From positions 4,072,650 through 4,136,649 of the forward strand of contig CAXIPT010000005.1 of the NCBI GenBank assembly GCA_964030475.1: a stretch of 64,000 nt of DNA, read 5' to 3'. Shown here in pieces: positions 19,583 through 30,955 of this stretch. This stretch comes from Tethya wilhelma. Lineage: Eukaryota > Porifera > Demospongiae > Tethyida > Tethyidae. The notes beneath the pieces were generated by a model. It was not told the DNA's origin. It made no database searches and worked only from the letters and a program-made list of their open reading frames with translations. Within the stretch, counting starts at the first letter, position 1, and every line of letters begins with the position of its first letter. A program made the position numbers and the translations under genes.

Positions 19583-21717
19583 GTTGCTGACGATACAACT
19601 CCAGCTACTTGCCATGCCACTCCTTTAAGCAACAGGACAACCATCTACAGAGAGTGCTTCATTCAGGGGATAAGTCTACCAATCCACACTGAGTAATTCC
19701 AATGGCAACTCTAACTACAACATACTCAACACATACTTTGCCAACAATTCAGCTGCAAAAGCTGGAGATGTGCTTTACGGTGGCCTACTGGATAGGTGTG
19801 GAGCAAGTCCTTTCGCTGAAATTTTTCTCAAGTACAATAATTATTCAAATCTACTTATTGCAGAATCCTACATCCTCAACATTACTGTCCTTAAAGAACA
19901 ACAGTTCTCCATAAACAATTTGAAACAAAACAATATCATATCCAAAGCAGTTCGTGTCTGTTTCTGTGGAGACAACCAACCAGACTGCAGTTACCATCCT
20001 CATGCAGCCAAGCTACCAAAGAAGGGAGAAACATTTACAGTGTCTCTTGTTGCTGTGGACCACATCAACAACTCTATACCATACAACCGTGACAATACAT
20101 GCATCAGTGTCACTAGAAGCAGAACTAGGTGAGGGCCAGTCTATTCAAAGGACCAGCAGAGATGGTATCCTATAGCATTCTCTCTCCACGTGACTCAGAG
20201 AAGCTTCACCTCTATGTCAGTGGGCCATGCATGAGTGCTGGAGTATCAACAGCAACCCTTACAATGAACATTGTGCCTTGTCCTATTGGGTTCAGAGAAG
20301 AGGCAATGCTTGGTTTGCCTATATATGAACACTACAGAACACCATGGCTATATTCTACATCAGTACTGTCCATTTGACTACTGTCGTTCACCTACAGAGA
20401 ATATCTCTGTCAATCTAAACATTGAGAATGGTGCCAATGGATTGTGTGCTAATAATCATTCGGGTAAGCTGTGTGGATCATGCAAGGATGGTCTCGGTCT
20501 CTCTCTTGGTAGTTCACATTGCAGACCATGCTCAAACGGCTGGCTACCACTATTCATTGCCTTTGCTATAGCTGGTGTAGCACTAGTCGCTTTAATCTTC
20601 AAATTGAAATTTACAGTAGCTGAGGGAACTTTCAATGGCCTCATCTTGTATGCCAATATCTTCATCACAAACCGTACCATATTCTTTCCACACGATGAAA
20701 CAAAGATATGTATTAACCATTTTCCTAGCATGGCTTAATTTAGACTTTGGAATTGAGACCTGCTTCTATGATGGAATGGATGACTATGCCAAAACTTGGC
20801 TATACAATTTGCATTTCCACTCTACGTCATTTCAGTAGTCGTTGCAATTATCACCATTAGTGACTATGCAAGTTTGCAAACCTCTTCGTAAGAAAGAACC
20901 CAATACAAACACTGGCCACTCTGATTCTACTCTCCTACACAAAGCTCCTTCGTACAATCACTCCTTCATAATCTACACTACTCCGATGGCTCACGTGAAG
21001 TGGTGTGGCTGGTTGATGCCAACATCCCATATCTCAGTGCAAAACATATTCCACTCTTCATCACAGCCATTATCGTTGTCCTATATACTTGGATTAGCGT
21101 ACACATTTGTACTACTGACCTGGCAGTGGTTAAATCCACACCGTACAATCCACACCATCGCTACTGGATTGGACTGCTCCTGCTAATTCGAGCCCTCTTG
21201 TATCTAATCTTATCAGTGAATGTTCTTGGAGACCCTCGTATCAACCTCCTCTGCATTGTATTGACTATGGTCTCTCTAGAATTAATCCTGGGATACCATA
21301 CATATTGGTATGTTCTTAAAGAGATAATCAACACAATGACTAGACTACGAAGACGAGGTCACGACCAATCACCAGTTGTCTCAGTGCCAGTACCAGTTAG
21401 TGAGATATTTGAAGATGCAAAGAGTATATCTGTGGTTGAAGTACCAGAACCTATAGGTACTGATGATGAAGACACTGAACTAAAACCTTCGGTTAATGAC
21501 AAAGCTCAGCCTGTGAACACAAGCACAGAGCAATCTGTATTAACAGACAAAGAAAACAATAGCACACTAGAGCATCTGAATATAGTCCAGGCTACATGGT
21601 CCCATATATGCCATGGTCAATGACTCTACTGACTCAACTCAACCAACACAACAGGAAGAAGAAGAGGACTATGAACCAGCAAATGAGCGTACCCCTTTAC
21701 TGCAAAAAGATAAATAA
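19583..21717 (+). pseudogene. Decayed 3' half of a beta-helix/multi-pass membrane gene
   Basis: This region aligns throughout with 36855-39405 of the larger copy: the same GCTGACGATACAACTCC start, the CGSCKDGLGLSLGSSHC segment, membrane helices, and the acidic tail ending in a NEx-type TPLL sequence. It is broken by frameshifts and by at least three deletions relative to that copy: about 80 bp after AGAGAAGAGGC near 20303, about 50 bp near 21130, and about 220 bp near 21285. All beta-helix repeats upstream are missing. It is a dead duplicate, but it keeps the correct frame at the point where the larger copy has a 2-bp shift. Region 19352-19582 shows nothing. Confidence 0.88.
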
Positions 21718-22654
21718 TAATGTACACAATGTCATGAATGGCACAATAGACACATGCAGCTGGGCTGAGACGATAACTACAGCACTTTTTGACACACATG
21801 CATTTTGGAATTCACACAATCATACAAGCAACATAGAATGACAATATTATTGACAACTACCTTGAGATTTGCACAAGTAGTTAGCCCCTTTACTTATTAC
21901 AGGCACAATTTAATAAGCCGGCAACTCAACTGTACACACACTTGATCATATACGTATACAGTAGATATGTAATTTTTTTTTTTTTTTTTGCTATGGTATA
22001 ATATTCTTTCTCAAATATAATTTTATATCTATATATATATATATATTACACATGTGCTAACTGTAACAATTAATACATGATCTACATGTAAGTATTATAG
22101 TACATGTACAGAGTCTACTGTAGTCCCACCACACTCAGCTATAATTATATCCATCTAGTCGTCTTATAACAGTGATGGTGAGAGTGAATTAACACCACAC
22201 TAAGAGAGGCTGCCTGCGCCAGTGTCCGCTGAATAGGAGGTTGATCTTGAGGGAAAATGAACTGAGCTGAAGCAACTATTGATTCTGATGTAAAAATTCT
22301 CCATCGAAGGATATGTCGGGAGGATCCTGTGTGTACGTGTATAAAGGCGAGCACATCTCCAGGACAAGCTACACCAGTGATGTTAGAAGTTAGGGTACTG
22401 GTACTAAGGTTTGTAATATTATGTGACTTAACAAGTTTCATATAAAGATTCATTTGCATCATGGATCAACAGAAACAGAAACAGCTCTCTAGATCTGAAC
22501 ATGATAATTTTCAAAAGGAAATAGTCATCAAAAACAAAACTAGAAAACACACAAAAGAGCTCCTGGAGATAAGTTATACAATAATATATAACACCAAACA
22601 CCAATATAGATGAGGAGGTAGGGAAATAAAAACAAATAACTAATTATCACACAA
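21718..22654. other. AT-rich intergenic stretch
   Basis: Its first part (to about 22070) resembles the sequence after the stop codon of the larger membrane gene (39409-39690), so it is the old 3' flank of the pseudogene. A poly(T) run (about 21970-21990) and a short (TA)n tract (about 22030-22045) are present. No gene seen. Confidence 0.5.
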
Positions 22655-23130
22655 GTATAGTAAAAATTTCATAAAAATTAGTGGGGTAGGAATGGGCAGT
22701 GCTGTAAAAAGTAAGGTAACAAGGCATGAATGTCGCAATTTCGGCACATGACTACTTCATTTTCATTTTCATTTTCGATTCCTCATGCATCCAGTCATAT
22801 AAAATAAATACTGATATGGTTCAAACAATGCTGTACATGCCCATTGATATTACTATAATAATGGCTTGATCGTGCAAGCCAATCACAGTATACATTGCAT
22901 GGCTACAGCCAATTTAACCAAAGAGTTTTGAGGGTTAACTGAAACAATAACATTTTGTAGGTAAATTACCTGCTTATGTACTTTAGCTAACTTGCAAGAC
23001 TTGGACATAAAAATGAAGTAGTCATGTGCCGAAATTGCGACATTCATGCCTTGTTACCTTACTTTTTACAGCACTGCCCATTCCTACCCCACTAATTTTT
23101 ATGAAATTTTTACTATACTTGTTCATTCAC
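22655..23130 (-). mobile_element. Long-TIR element (hairpin type)
   Basis: Inverted arms of more than 100 bp: the left begins ACAAGTATAGTAAAAATTTC and runs to CACATGACTACTTCATTTT. The right mirrors it (AAAATGAAGTAGTCATGTGC to GAAATTTTTACTATACTTGT). The same family lies at 34605-35104 and, truncated, at 12860-13190. Its right arm is the left border of the 1500-bp tandem duplication. Confidence 0.8.
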
Positions 23131-26018
23131 TTTTTTTTCAACACTAAAGTGTGGAGACTATCAGAGACTGGTTAGTCCCTACAAAAAGCTTGGGTAGCAG
23201 TAACTGTTTTTCATAAAGCTAAACTAGGCTAATGCGCATGCGCATTAAATGCCACGTGGATAGATAACGACCTTTGAACTCTACCTAATAGCTTGGCTGC
23301 ACTGAAGTACACAAATTTATAGGCTAAGTTTCTAGATCTTGTTTTAGTACATTTTGCCAGTAAACAAGTGTAAAAGACGCTAGTCCGGATGAAAAGAAGT
23401 TACTTCGTGTATTCAAAACCACCTCAGTGTCTTTTGTTTTCCTGGAAATCTCGTTCAAGTAAGTCAGTGAGTAAGTGAGAACAAATTGCGTGGGTGTAGC
23501 TTCTGACTAGCGCTCTGCTCCGAGTGCTTAGGAAAGTATCTGTGAGCCTTAGGCGTTATATGCTGTTGGTAATCTGTCTAGGAGAGCTCCTGGGCAAGTT
23601 TAAAGGCTGAACTTTGTTTTGTTAGATTTTTGTATATGTTAGAACATGCCTACTAGGGCGTTATCGGAAATACACGAGGTAATATTGAGTAAACCCGAGG
23701 GCGGAGCCCGAGGGTTTACCAATATGTGAGGGGGCATAGGAAAAGGGACCTATAGTAAAAATGTTACAGTTTTGACAATGGCCAAATTTAGTGTAGTATT
23801 ATAAACTGTTGTGGTTAAGTCATAGTACAAAGTGCGATTGCATGACTGAGTAAGAAATTGATAACAAGGTTTTACCATACCCTATAGATTTTGAAAATGG
23901 TGAAATCCCAATTTTGATGATTTGGTGCTATAGGTCCCTTTTCCTGTGCCCCCTCACATATTACCGAGTGTATTTCAGATAATGCCCGTCAGTAGGCATG
24001 TTCTAAAATGCTTGTATCCCAGCGCTTAGACTTGTCGCTAGTTTCTTACCACTTTTGAGCTGTTTGAGAGCAGTTTTGACTTGAGCAAGAGTTTTAGTCA
24101 ACTTCGGGTTTATACGCTAAAATTCACTCTTGAAACAGAGAAAAATATTATCTACGAGGAAGAGCAACACTAACACTGTCTTCTTGAAGTCTTCCGAAGT
24201 TTCTTTGAAGAGCTGGAGTATCTTTTCAGAGTCTTGAACAGCTCCCAGGGTAATATGAAGGGGAAAACCGAGGGAAATATGCATATTGCCCTCGGTTTTC
24301 CCCTTGCTCACGTTTCTTCACGTTATACACCGTGAAAAAATGTGTTAATACTATGGCTTCCCGGGATACAAATGGTGATAAACATTTTGTATTGTGCCTA
24401 TGGGACATACGGCCCATTCCTACTATACGTACTACCGTACGTATGATACATGCCTCCATATATATAGGATATGATAGTGTATGCATGCAGTTATCCAGAG
24501 ATCTACTCCATCCTGTTATAGTCATGTGCCGAAATTGCGACATTCATGCCTTGTTACCTTACTTTTTACAGCACTGCCCATTCCTACCCCACTAATTTTT
24601 ATGAAATTTTTACTATACTTGTTCATTCACTTTTTTTTCAACACTAAAGTGTGGAGACTATCAGAGACTGGTTAGTCCCTACAAAAAGCTTGGGTAGCAG
24701 TAACTGTTTTTCATAAAGCTAAACTAGGCTAATGCGCATGCGCATTAAATGCCACGTGGATAGATAACGACCTTTGAACTCTACCTAATAGCTTGGCTGC
24801 ACTGAAGTACACAAATTTATAGGCTAAGTTTCTAGATCTTGTTTTAGTACATTTTGCCAGTAAACAAGTGTAAAAGACGCTAGTCCGGATGAAAAGAAGT
24901 TACTTCGTGTATTCAAAACCACCTCAGTGTCTTTTGTTTTCCTGGAAATCTCGTTCAAGTAAGTCAGTGAGTAAGTGAGAACAAATTGCGTGGGTGTAGC
25001 TTCTGACTAGCGCTCTGCTCCGAGTGCTTAGGAAAGTATCTGTGAGCCTTAGGCGTTATATGCTGTTGGTAATCTGTCTAGGAGAGCTCCTGGGCAAGTT
25101 TAAAGGCTGAACTTTGTTTTGTTAGATTTTTGTATATGTTAGAACATGCCTACTAGGGCGTTATCGGAAATACACGAGGTAATATTGAGTAAACCCGAGG
25201 GCGGAGCCCGAGGGTTTACCAATATGTGAGGGGGCATAGGAAAAGGGACCTATAGTAAAAATGTTACAGTTTTGACAATGGCCAAATTTAGTGTAGTATT
25301 ATAAACTGTTGTGGTTAAGTCATAGTACAAAGTGCGATTGCATGACTGAGTAAGAAATTGATAACAAGGTTTTACCATACCCTATAGATTTTGAAAATGG
25401 TGAAATCCCAATTTTGATGATTTGGTGCTATAGGTCCCTTTTCCTGTGCCCCCTCACATATTACCGAGTGTATTTCAGATAATGCCCGTCAGTAGGCATG
25501 TTCTAAAATGCTTGTATCCCAGCGCTTAGACTTGTCGCTAGTTTCTTACCACTTTTGAGCTGTTTGAGAGCAGTTTTGACTTGAGCAAGAGTTTTAGTCA
25601 ACTTCGGGTTTATACGCTAAAATTCACTCTTGAAACAGAGAAAAATATTATCTACGAGGAAGAGCAACACTAACACTGTCTTCTTGAAGTCTTCCGAAGT
25701 TTCTTTGAAGAGCTGGAGTATCTTTTCAGAGTCTTGAACAGCTCCCAGGGTAATATGAAGGGGAAAACCGAGGGAAATATGCATATTGCCCTCGGTTTTC
25801 CCCTTGCTCACGTTTCTTCACGTTATACACCGTGAAAAAATGTGTTAATACTATGGCTTCCCGGGATACAAATGGTGATAAACATTTTGTATTGTGCCTA
25901 TGGGACATACGGCCCATTCCTACTATACGTACTACCGTACGTATGATACATGCCTCCATATATATAGGATATGATAGTGTATGCATGCAGTTATCCAGAG
26001 ATCTACTCCATCCTGTTA
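23019..26018 (+). repeat. Perfect 1500-bp tandem duplication
   Basis: Unit 1 is 23019-24518 and unit 2 is 24519-26018. I find no difference between them on line-by-line reading. Identity begins at the TAGTCATGTGCC of the long-TIR arm and ends at TCCTGTTAT. Each unit carries the inverted-orientation composite element (CACGTGG, ACTTACTT-type and CATACG-type parts) and one foldback element. No genes. The duplication is either very recent or an assembly artefact. Confidence 0.92.
23642..24003. mobile_element. MITE/foldback element within the duplicated unit
   Basis: Ends GAACATGCCTACTAGGGCG and its complement near 24003 (GTCAGTAGGCATGTTC). Inner arms share GGGACCTATAG / CTATAGGTCCC and a strong hairpin AAACCCGAGGGCGGAGCCCG..GGGTTT at about 23690-23720. 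The identical second copy is at 25142-25503. Confidence 0.72.
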
Positions 26019-27421
26019 TTCGAGTAGAATTGAATGATTGGGTATATATCCCTATGACGGCATGCATACGAGCTTATAATATTATAATAGATCATACAGA
26101 ATAAACTAGCAATAAACTATTTGCACGTGTGTGTATGGTGCTGGGCCCTATAGTGACAATTAAGCTATAAAAACATTTCTATTAGAAGCAATAATCCATG
26201 AATATGAAATTAGTACTGGGCATGTAACGTTACATGTACTTTCCCAGCTGGATCATGTGCAGAGCAATTGAGGTAAGGATATTCATTGCATGGAAATAGG
26301 ATGAGTGCACCTACACACATACAACATTTGCTTGAAAGTTTGATATGCTGTCAGTCACCAATTGCTGCTATCACTAGGTCTAGTCGATTAAAGAGCTGCT
26401 ACACAGCATAGCAAGGTAATGAAAATTATAATGCACTAAATAAGTCATAACATGCGTTGTATTAAAAAAAAAAATAGCGATCACATGACTGTTGTACAGT
26501 GTATATACTTTTGCCTCCTCTATGCCCTATCCCCATGCTGTGCACGGGTACAGGATGAGTTCACGGGAACATCGATATGGGAAGGCATTTCTTTAATTGG
26601 TCTTCCTCCAATACCAGTGATTGTAATGTTTAGAGTCGTCCCATGTGACAGTTTAGCCTTTTTAGGAAATGTTAGGTTTTGCTTTTAGTGTTAAGATCAG
26701 AGTAGTGTTAATGTGCTTGATGTGAATAGATACAGGATATCCTCTGGACTGTGAAAAGAGTCACATGTTCTGATTTCATCTGTATGCCTAGGAAGTAGTT
26801 CTTTTTATCTGCACTAATAATATTTTTTGTATAGGCCTTGTGGTTATCAGTTTTGTATTTAAGTAGCAAGTTTTGTGTGTATCATTGAGTTAAAACAGAT
26901 CAATATGGATTAAGGAACATCAAGTTATCACAATATATGTAAAAGATTAACTTGTTTGAATATGATTTTCATGGACAGCTGCACAATTACTACTGGTTAG
27001 GATATTTCTTTGCTGCATTTAGGCTTAGATCAGAAGTAAGTAAAACCTTTGATATTAGGCTTGTTATAAGAACATTTTGTGTTGATTAGTTCTGGTATGG
27101 TCTCATAGTCTTTGTCCTTGGTGTGAATGAGCTTCTATATATATGTGCTAAAGAGCTAACCAGCTTTCACAAAACTTAAATTGTAACTTGCTTAGCAACC
27201 AACACAAAGAAGTATATAGCATAAGAAGTATTATAAAGGTATGTAAATTAAATTCTCAAATTGTAAATCTCTGCATGGTTTGTTTGCTGAAAACTATGAA
27301 TAGCATAGACAGCTCAAAGTGACTAGCTGTATGTTCATAACTATATAGTACTTATACAAATTACCACACAGCACTGCTACAATCAAGAAGAAACGTGCAG
27401 AAGCAGTGATCGATCACAATC
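26019..27421. other. Upstream region of the membrane gene, no gene seen
   Basis: AT-rich sequence with no protein-like frame. It should include the promoter of the gene starting at 27422, but I cannot point to a specific element. Confidence 0.45.
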
Positions 27422-27776
27422 ATGGATATTAAATCAATGATTATGGTACTACTGTTGATAGAAAGTGCATCATCTGAGACCTACTATGTGACACCATCAA
27501 CAAACATCCCCTGCCCCAAAAAAGAGGTGCCTTGTTTCTCACTTCAACAGTATGCTGACCAAATAGACAACTTCTTCACTTCCAACACCACCCTTATCCT
27601 TCTTCCTGGGAAGCACAGCCTTGGTTCGAATTCAGAGCTCTCTTTTCATGACATCCCCTATCTCTTCATACAGTCAAGTACAGCCATGAACACTTCAGTT
27701 ACCTGTGACAAGCTGTCAAAGTTTATCTTAAAATCAATCAGTGTTGTCAAGCTAAGGGGACTAGCTCTCTTTGGGT
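27422..27776 (+). CDS. N-terminal part of beta-helix membrane protein, cut by insertion
   Basis: Starts ATG with a clear signal peptide (MDIKSMIMVLLLIESASS) followed by ETYYVTPST, paired cysteines and CFSLQQYADQ, and leads into the beginning of a beta-helix domain ending LRGLALFGC. At 27777 the sequence switches abruptly to the CATACG-type transposon end. The continuation of the protein resumes at about 35105 (NNEVTGVGEFTLDDC) after 7.3 kb. The protein would enter the secretory pathway. As it stands this fragment reads on for only about 40 foreign residues. Confidence 0.82.
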
Positions 27777-28589
27777 GTATCATACGTACGTTAGTACGTA
27801 TAGTAGGAATGGGCCGAATGTCCCATATGCACAATACAAAATATTCATACTTACAAATTTCCAAGAAAAGAAAATCAAACCATCAAACCTTGCTTTAAGA
27901 CTCTTCCAGGTAGATTTCAAACTGCATACAAGAGTAGAACTCAAAAACAGTCTTCAGGGCTCTTCTAGAAGTCGCTTAGTTAGAAGCCATACGGGTGCAA
28001 TTTTGTTCTTCTAACTTACTTACTTACGTACTTACGTACTTCCTAACTGACTTACTTGAAAACGATTTCAAGAAAAATGAAATAACTTGTCACCGTTTTG
28101 AACACAGGGTAGTATTGTTTATTGTAGGTAGTATATTCCTTGATACTTGCTTGCTACATAACTTGAGAGAGCAAAGAACTGGAAGGCTATGAAGAAGAAT
28201 ACAGTATAAATTTCTGCATTGTTATATATGACCCACGTGGAATCAGGTAAAGATCGTCAAAGACATAAAGCTTGCGCTGGCCACGTGGATGCATGTAGCG
28301 CATGCGCATTATTCTAGTATTGAATTCCAGAACCAGTTTTGGTCAGATATAACCAGTTCGGTGACCAGTTTGCAAGCAGTTTTGGTGACTTTCTTGCTGT
28401 TCTAAAAGTGTCTTCTATGATCCTGTGAGTTGTTCCTCAGGCAGTCCAGATTTCCCTCTTGTCAGATCTACTGGCACAAGAGATAAGTTCAAGTAGCTAT
28501 TAAACTTTTGTTGTTTTCGCTATAGGGTAGCAATAATTATTTGTGGAATTGTGTATCTGTGTCTCCGAGTATATTTCGGTTGTAATGAT

Positions 28590-28840
28590 CAGTGTGTTTA
28601 CTGTACCTTTGTCTTAGTGTATTTCTAGTAGTGTTTGTGTAACTGTACCTTTGCTGTGTCTTCATAGTAGTGTATGTCTAGTAGTGTTTGTAACTGTACC
28701 TTCAAAGTTTGCTGTGTCTTAGTCTCTAGTAGTAGTAACTGTACCTTTGCTGTGTCTCAGTGTCTAGTAGTGTTTGTGTAACTGTACCTTTGCTGTGTCT
28801 CAGTGTATATTTCTAGTAGTACGTGTTCGTTTAACTGTAG
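28590..28840 (+). repeat. Imperfect minisatellite upstream of the Helitron ORF
   Basis: A phrase of about 55-60 bp built from TGTAACTGTACCTTTGCTGT and TCTAGTAGTGTTTG recurs four to five times with small indels. It lies just before the ORF start and may be part of the element's 5' leader. Confidence 0.7.
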
Positions 28841-28897
28841 CGTTTCGTGTTCATAGTTTTGTGTACGCATTTCACTGTATACTATAATCACGTAGCC

Positions 28898-30955
28898 ATG
28901 CCTTCAAAAAAGTATCAACAACGATACAAACGAAAACAGTATTATCTAGCTAACAAAGAAAAGGCTTTGACTGCACAAAGGGAGTACTATTGTGACAATA
29001 TTGAAAAAGAAAAGGCTCGAAGCATTGAAAACTATGTGACAGCAAAACATGAAAAGCCAGAAAAAATTAAATATGCTTCACAATGCTCATCACACAAAAA
29101 CTATTTCAAAGATTTATCCCAGAATCGCCAGTCTTCTAGAATAAAATCTAGAAAGTTTTATGAGACAAACAAAGATGCTTGCAGAGAGGCCTCAAAAATT
29201 AAAATGAAAAGCTTGTATAATCAGAACAGGCAATATTGTAGACAGGCAGCTAGCATAAGAAAGAAAAGTATGTACGAAAGAAACAAGCTGGCTTGCAGAC
29301 AGGCAGCTAGCATTAGAATGAAAACTATGTATGAGAGAAACAAGCTGGCATGCAGACAGGCAGCTAGCATAAGAAAGAAAAGTATGTACGAAAGAAACAA
29401 GCCAGCTTGCAGACAGGCAGCTAGCATTAGAATGAAAAATATGTATGAGAGAAACAAGCCGGCATGCAGACAGGCAGCTAGCATTAGAATGAAAAATATG
29501 TATGAGAGAAACAAGCCTGCAAGCAGAATGGCAGCTGGCATAAGAATGAAAAATATGTACGAGCGAAACAAGCAAGCATGCCGAATGGCCTCCAAGATTA
29601 AACAGAGAAAGTGGTATACTGGTGCTAGGCCTATGGTAAAGGCCAGAATGCACATGTACTATCAAAGAAAGCAGCATATTATTCGTGCTCAACGCAGAAA
29701 TAGATATGCTCTTTATGAACTGCGTGGTGTGAGCAGAGAAGCAATTCTGAAAAACCTTCAGGTCAATCTGCTGTCACATAGTGCCGAGCTTACCAACTCC
29801 CTTAGTGAAATGCAGCATTCATTGTGTCAGAAACTGTCTCCAAAGTTGTTAGCTAAAACTGTTTGCAAGATTGCAGCCTTTAAATTACTAGCAAAGGCAT
29901 TTCAGACTCGCCGTACTCAAGCTAGTAGTTTACTGGGTGCTTGTAGGCGCATTGCAGCCTATACATTTAATGATAGAAAGGATTTGGGTGAGGGAGTGCA
30001 TCATAGTTCTACTGAACCGTATTACTATGATGCAGCCTATCAGAAACCTATAAAGAGAACTGAGTGCATTCCGATCACTAGAGATGGTGTGTGCATTGTA
30101 GCAGAAAAGGTTTTGTGTCCTCTAGAGAAGAAGAAACCCAAGCCCAACCCCAATTCACCTTGTCTGCACTGGAAGTGCACACAAGAGTGCAAGCCTCTGA
30201 GTGACGATGAGCTCAAGAGCATTGTGTCACTCAGAGATATCTTTGCTAATCCTGTAAATGAGGTTAGGCACAGAATAGATAACCTTGACAGTGAATGTCC
30301 ATATCACCATGGACATAACACCACTGGGTTTAACAGGGATGAAGGTGTCCCTATTACCACTCCAAAGCTTGGTCACCCATTAGTATGCCATGGTGATGAT
30401 AGTGAGTGTACCAGTAAACTCCGTATTTTGAGGAGTGGTTCTGTGCATTACCCCCTCCTACATCAAATGTTAAAGGAGGTATATAGTGCAATCAGAAGCC
30501 ATTTGGTTATTAAAGAACTGGACATGGCATTACGTAATGCTAATGTAGGCAAACTTGTTGAGCTTACCCACAGCATTAGCCTCCACAAGCTTCTCACCTC
30601 AAAAACAAATGAGACTGATGATGGCTACATCCAGAGTGTGTCAGAGACCGCTCCAAAATACAGACAGACTGACATTGAGACCCCACTCCTTCTTGAACAT
30701 GCTGCTGTTATTGCCAAGTTTGAGAAGGAGCGTGAAGACTATGCTGATATCGCCTGCATGAGCTGTGAGCGCTTATGTCAGAGGAAAAATGTTAGTAAAG
30801 TCAGTCTGTCTGATGACAAGTTGTCTAGTGATGTGTGGCATAGGTTGAAGGATTTTGTTGTTGACAGGAATCCAAATGCTCTAAATGAGCAACATTACCT
30901 GTGCACTTATTGCAAGCCCAACATACAAAAGAATGTGTTGCCCAATCCGTCGTAA
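28898..30955 (+). CDS. Helitron-type ORF, N-terminal portion (internally deleted)
   Basis: The ATG at 28898 (MPSKKYQQRYKRK) is the likely start; an earlier in-frame ATG at 28847 adds 17 residues. The product is basic, with YYxxNK-type motifs, eight tandem 19-residue repeats, and then Cys-containing stretches (CPYHHGHNTTGF; CMSCERLCQRKN; LCTYCKPNIQKN) typical of the N-terminal part of Helitron/Helentron replicase polyproteins. The frame then runs into a stop after LPNPS because the rest, including the HUH Rep nuclease and most of the helicase, is deleted. The last 70 bases overlap the next ORF in another frame. Not functional alone. Confidence 0.72.
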   Translation: MPSKKYQQRYKRKQYYLANKEKALTAQREYYCDNIEKEKARSIENYVTAKHEKPEKIKYASQCSSHKNYFKDLSQNRQSSRIKSRKFYETNKDACREASKIKMKSLYNQNRQYCRQAASIRKKSMYERNKLACRQAASIRMKTMYERNKLACRQAASIRKKSMYERNKPACRQAASIRMKNMYERNKPACRQAASIRMKNMYERNKPASRMAAGIRMKNMYERNKQACRMASKIKQRKWYTGARPMVKARMHMYYQRKQHIIRAQRRNRYALYELRGVSREAILKNLQVNLLSHSAELTNSLSEMQHSLCQKLSPKLLAKTVCKIAAFKLLAKAFQTRRTQASSLLGACRRIAAYTFNDRKDLGEGVHHSSTEPYYYDAAYQKPIKRTECIPITRDGVCIVAEKVLCPLEKKKPKPNPNSPCLHWKCTQECKPLSDDELKSIVSLRDIFANPVNEVRHRIDNLDSECPYHHGHNTTGFNRDEGVPITTPKLGHPLVCHGDDSECTSKLRILRSGSVHYPLLHQMLKEVYSAIRSHLVIKELDMALRNANVGKLVELTHSISLHKLLTSKTNETDDGYIQSVSETAPKYRQTDIETPLLLEHAAVIAKFEKEREDYADIACMSCERLCQRKNVSKVSLSDDKLSSDVWHRLKDFVVDRNPNALNEQHYLCTYCKPNIQKNVLPNPS
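29180..29635 (+). repeat. Eight in-frame 57-bp repeats coding a basic 19-residue motif
   Basis: Exactly 456 bp, eight units of CRQAASIRMKNMYERNKPA type. The central five or six are almost identical and the first and last diverged. Each unit has a conserved Cys (Ser in one), paired Arg/Lys and an aromatic. Period and frame are strictly kept. Probably a DNA- or RNA-binding helical array; the function is inferred only from charge. Confidence 0.85.

Noticed and set aside
24117..24595. Small ORFs repeated at 25617-26104
   Set aside because: They are identical because of the 1500-bp duplication, and their sequences are transposon parts without protein character.
29180..29635. Possible CRISPR array
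   Set aside because: The 57-bp units are contiguous coding repeats without unique spacers, in an animal transposon.
29192..29692. Hydrophobic repetitive ORFs on the minus strand
   Set aside because: They are antisense shadows of the 57-bp coding repeat on the plus strand.
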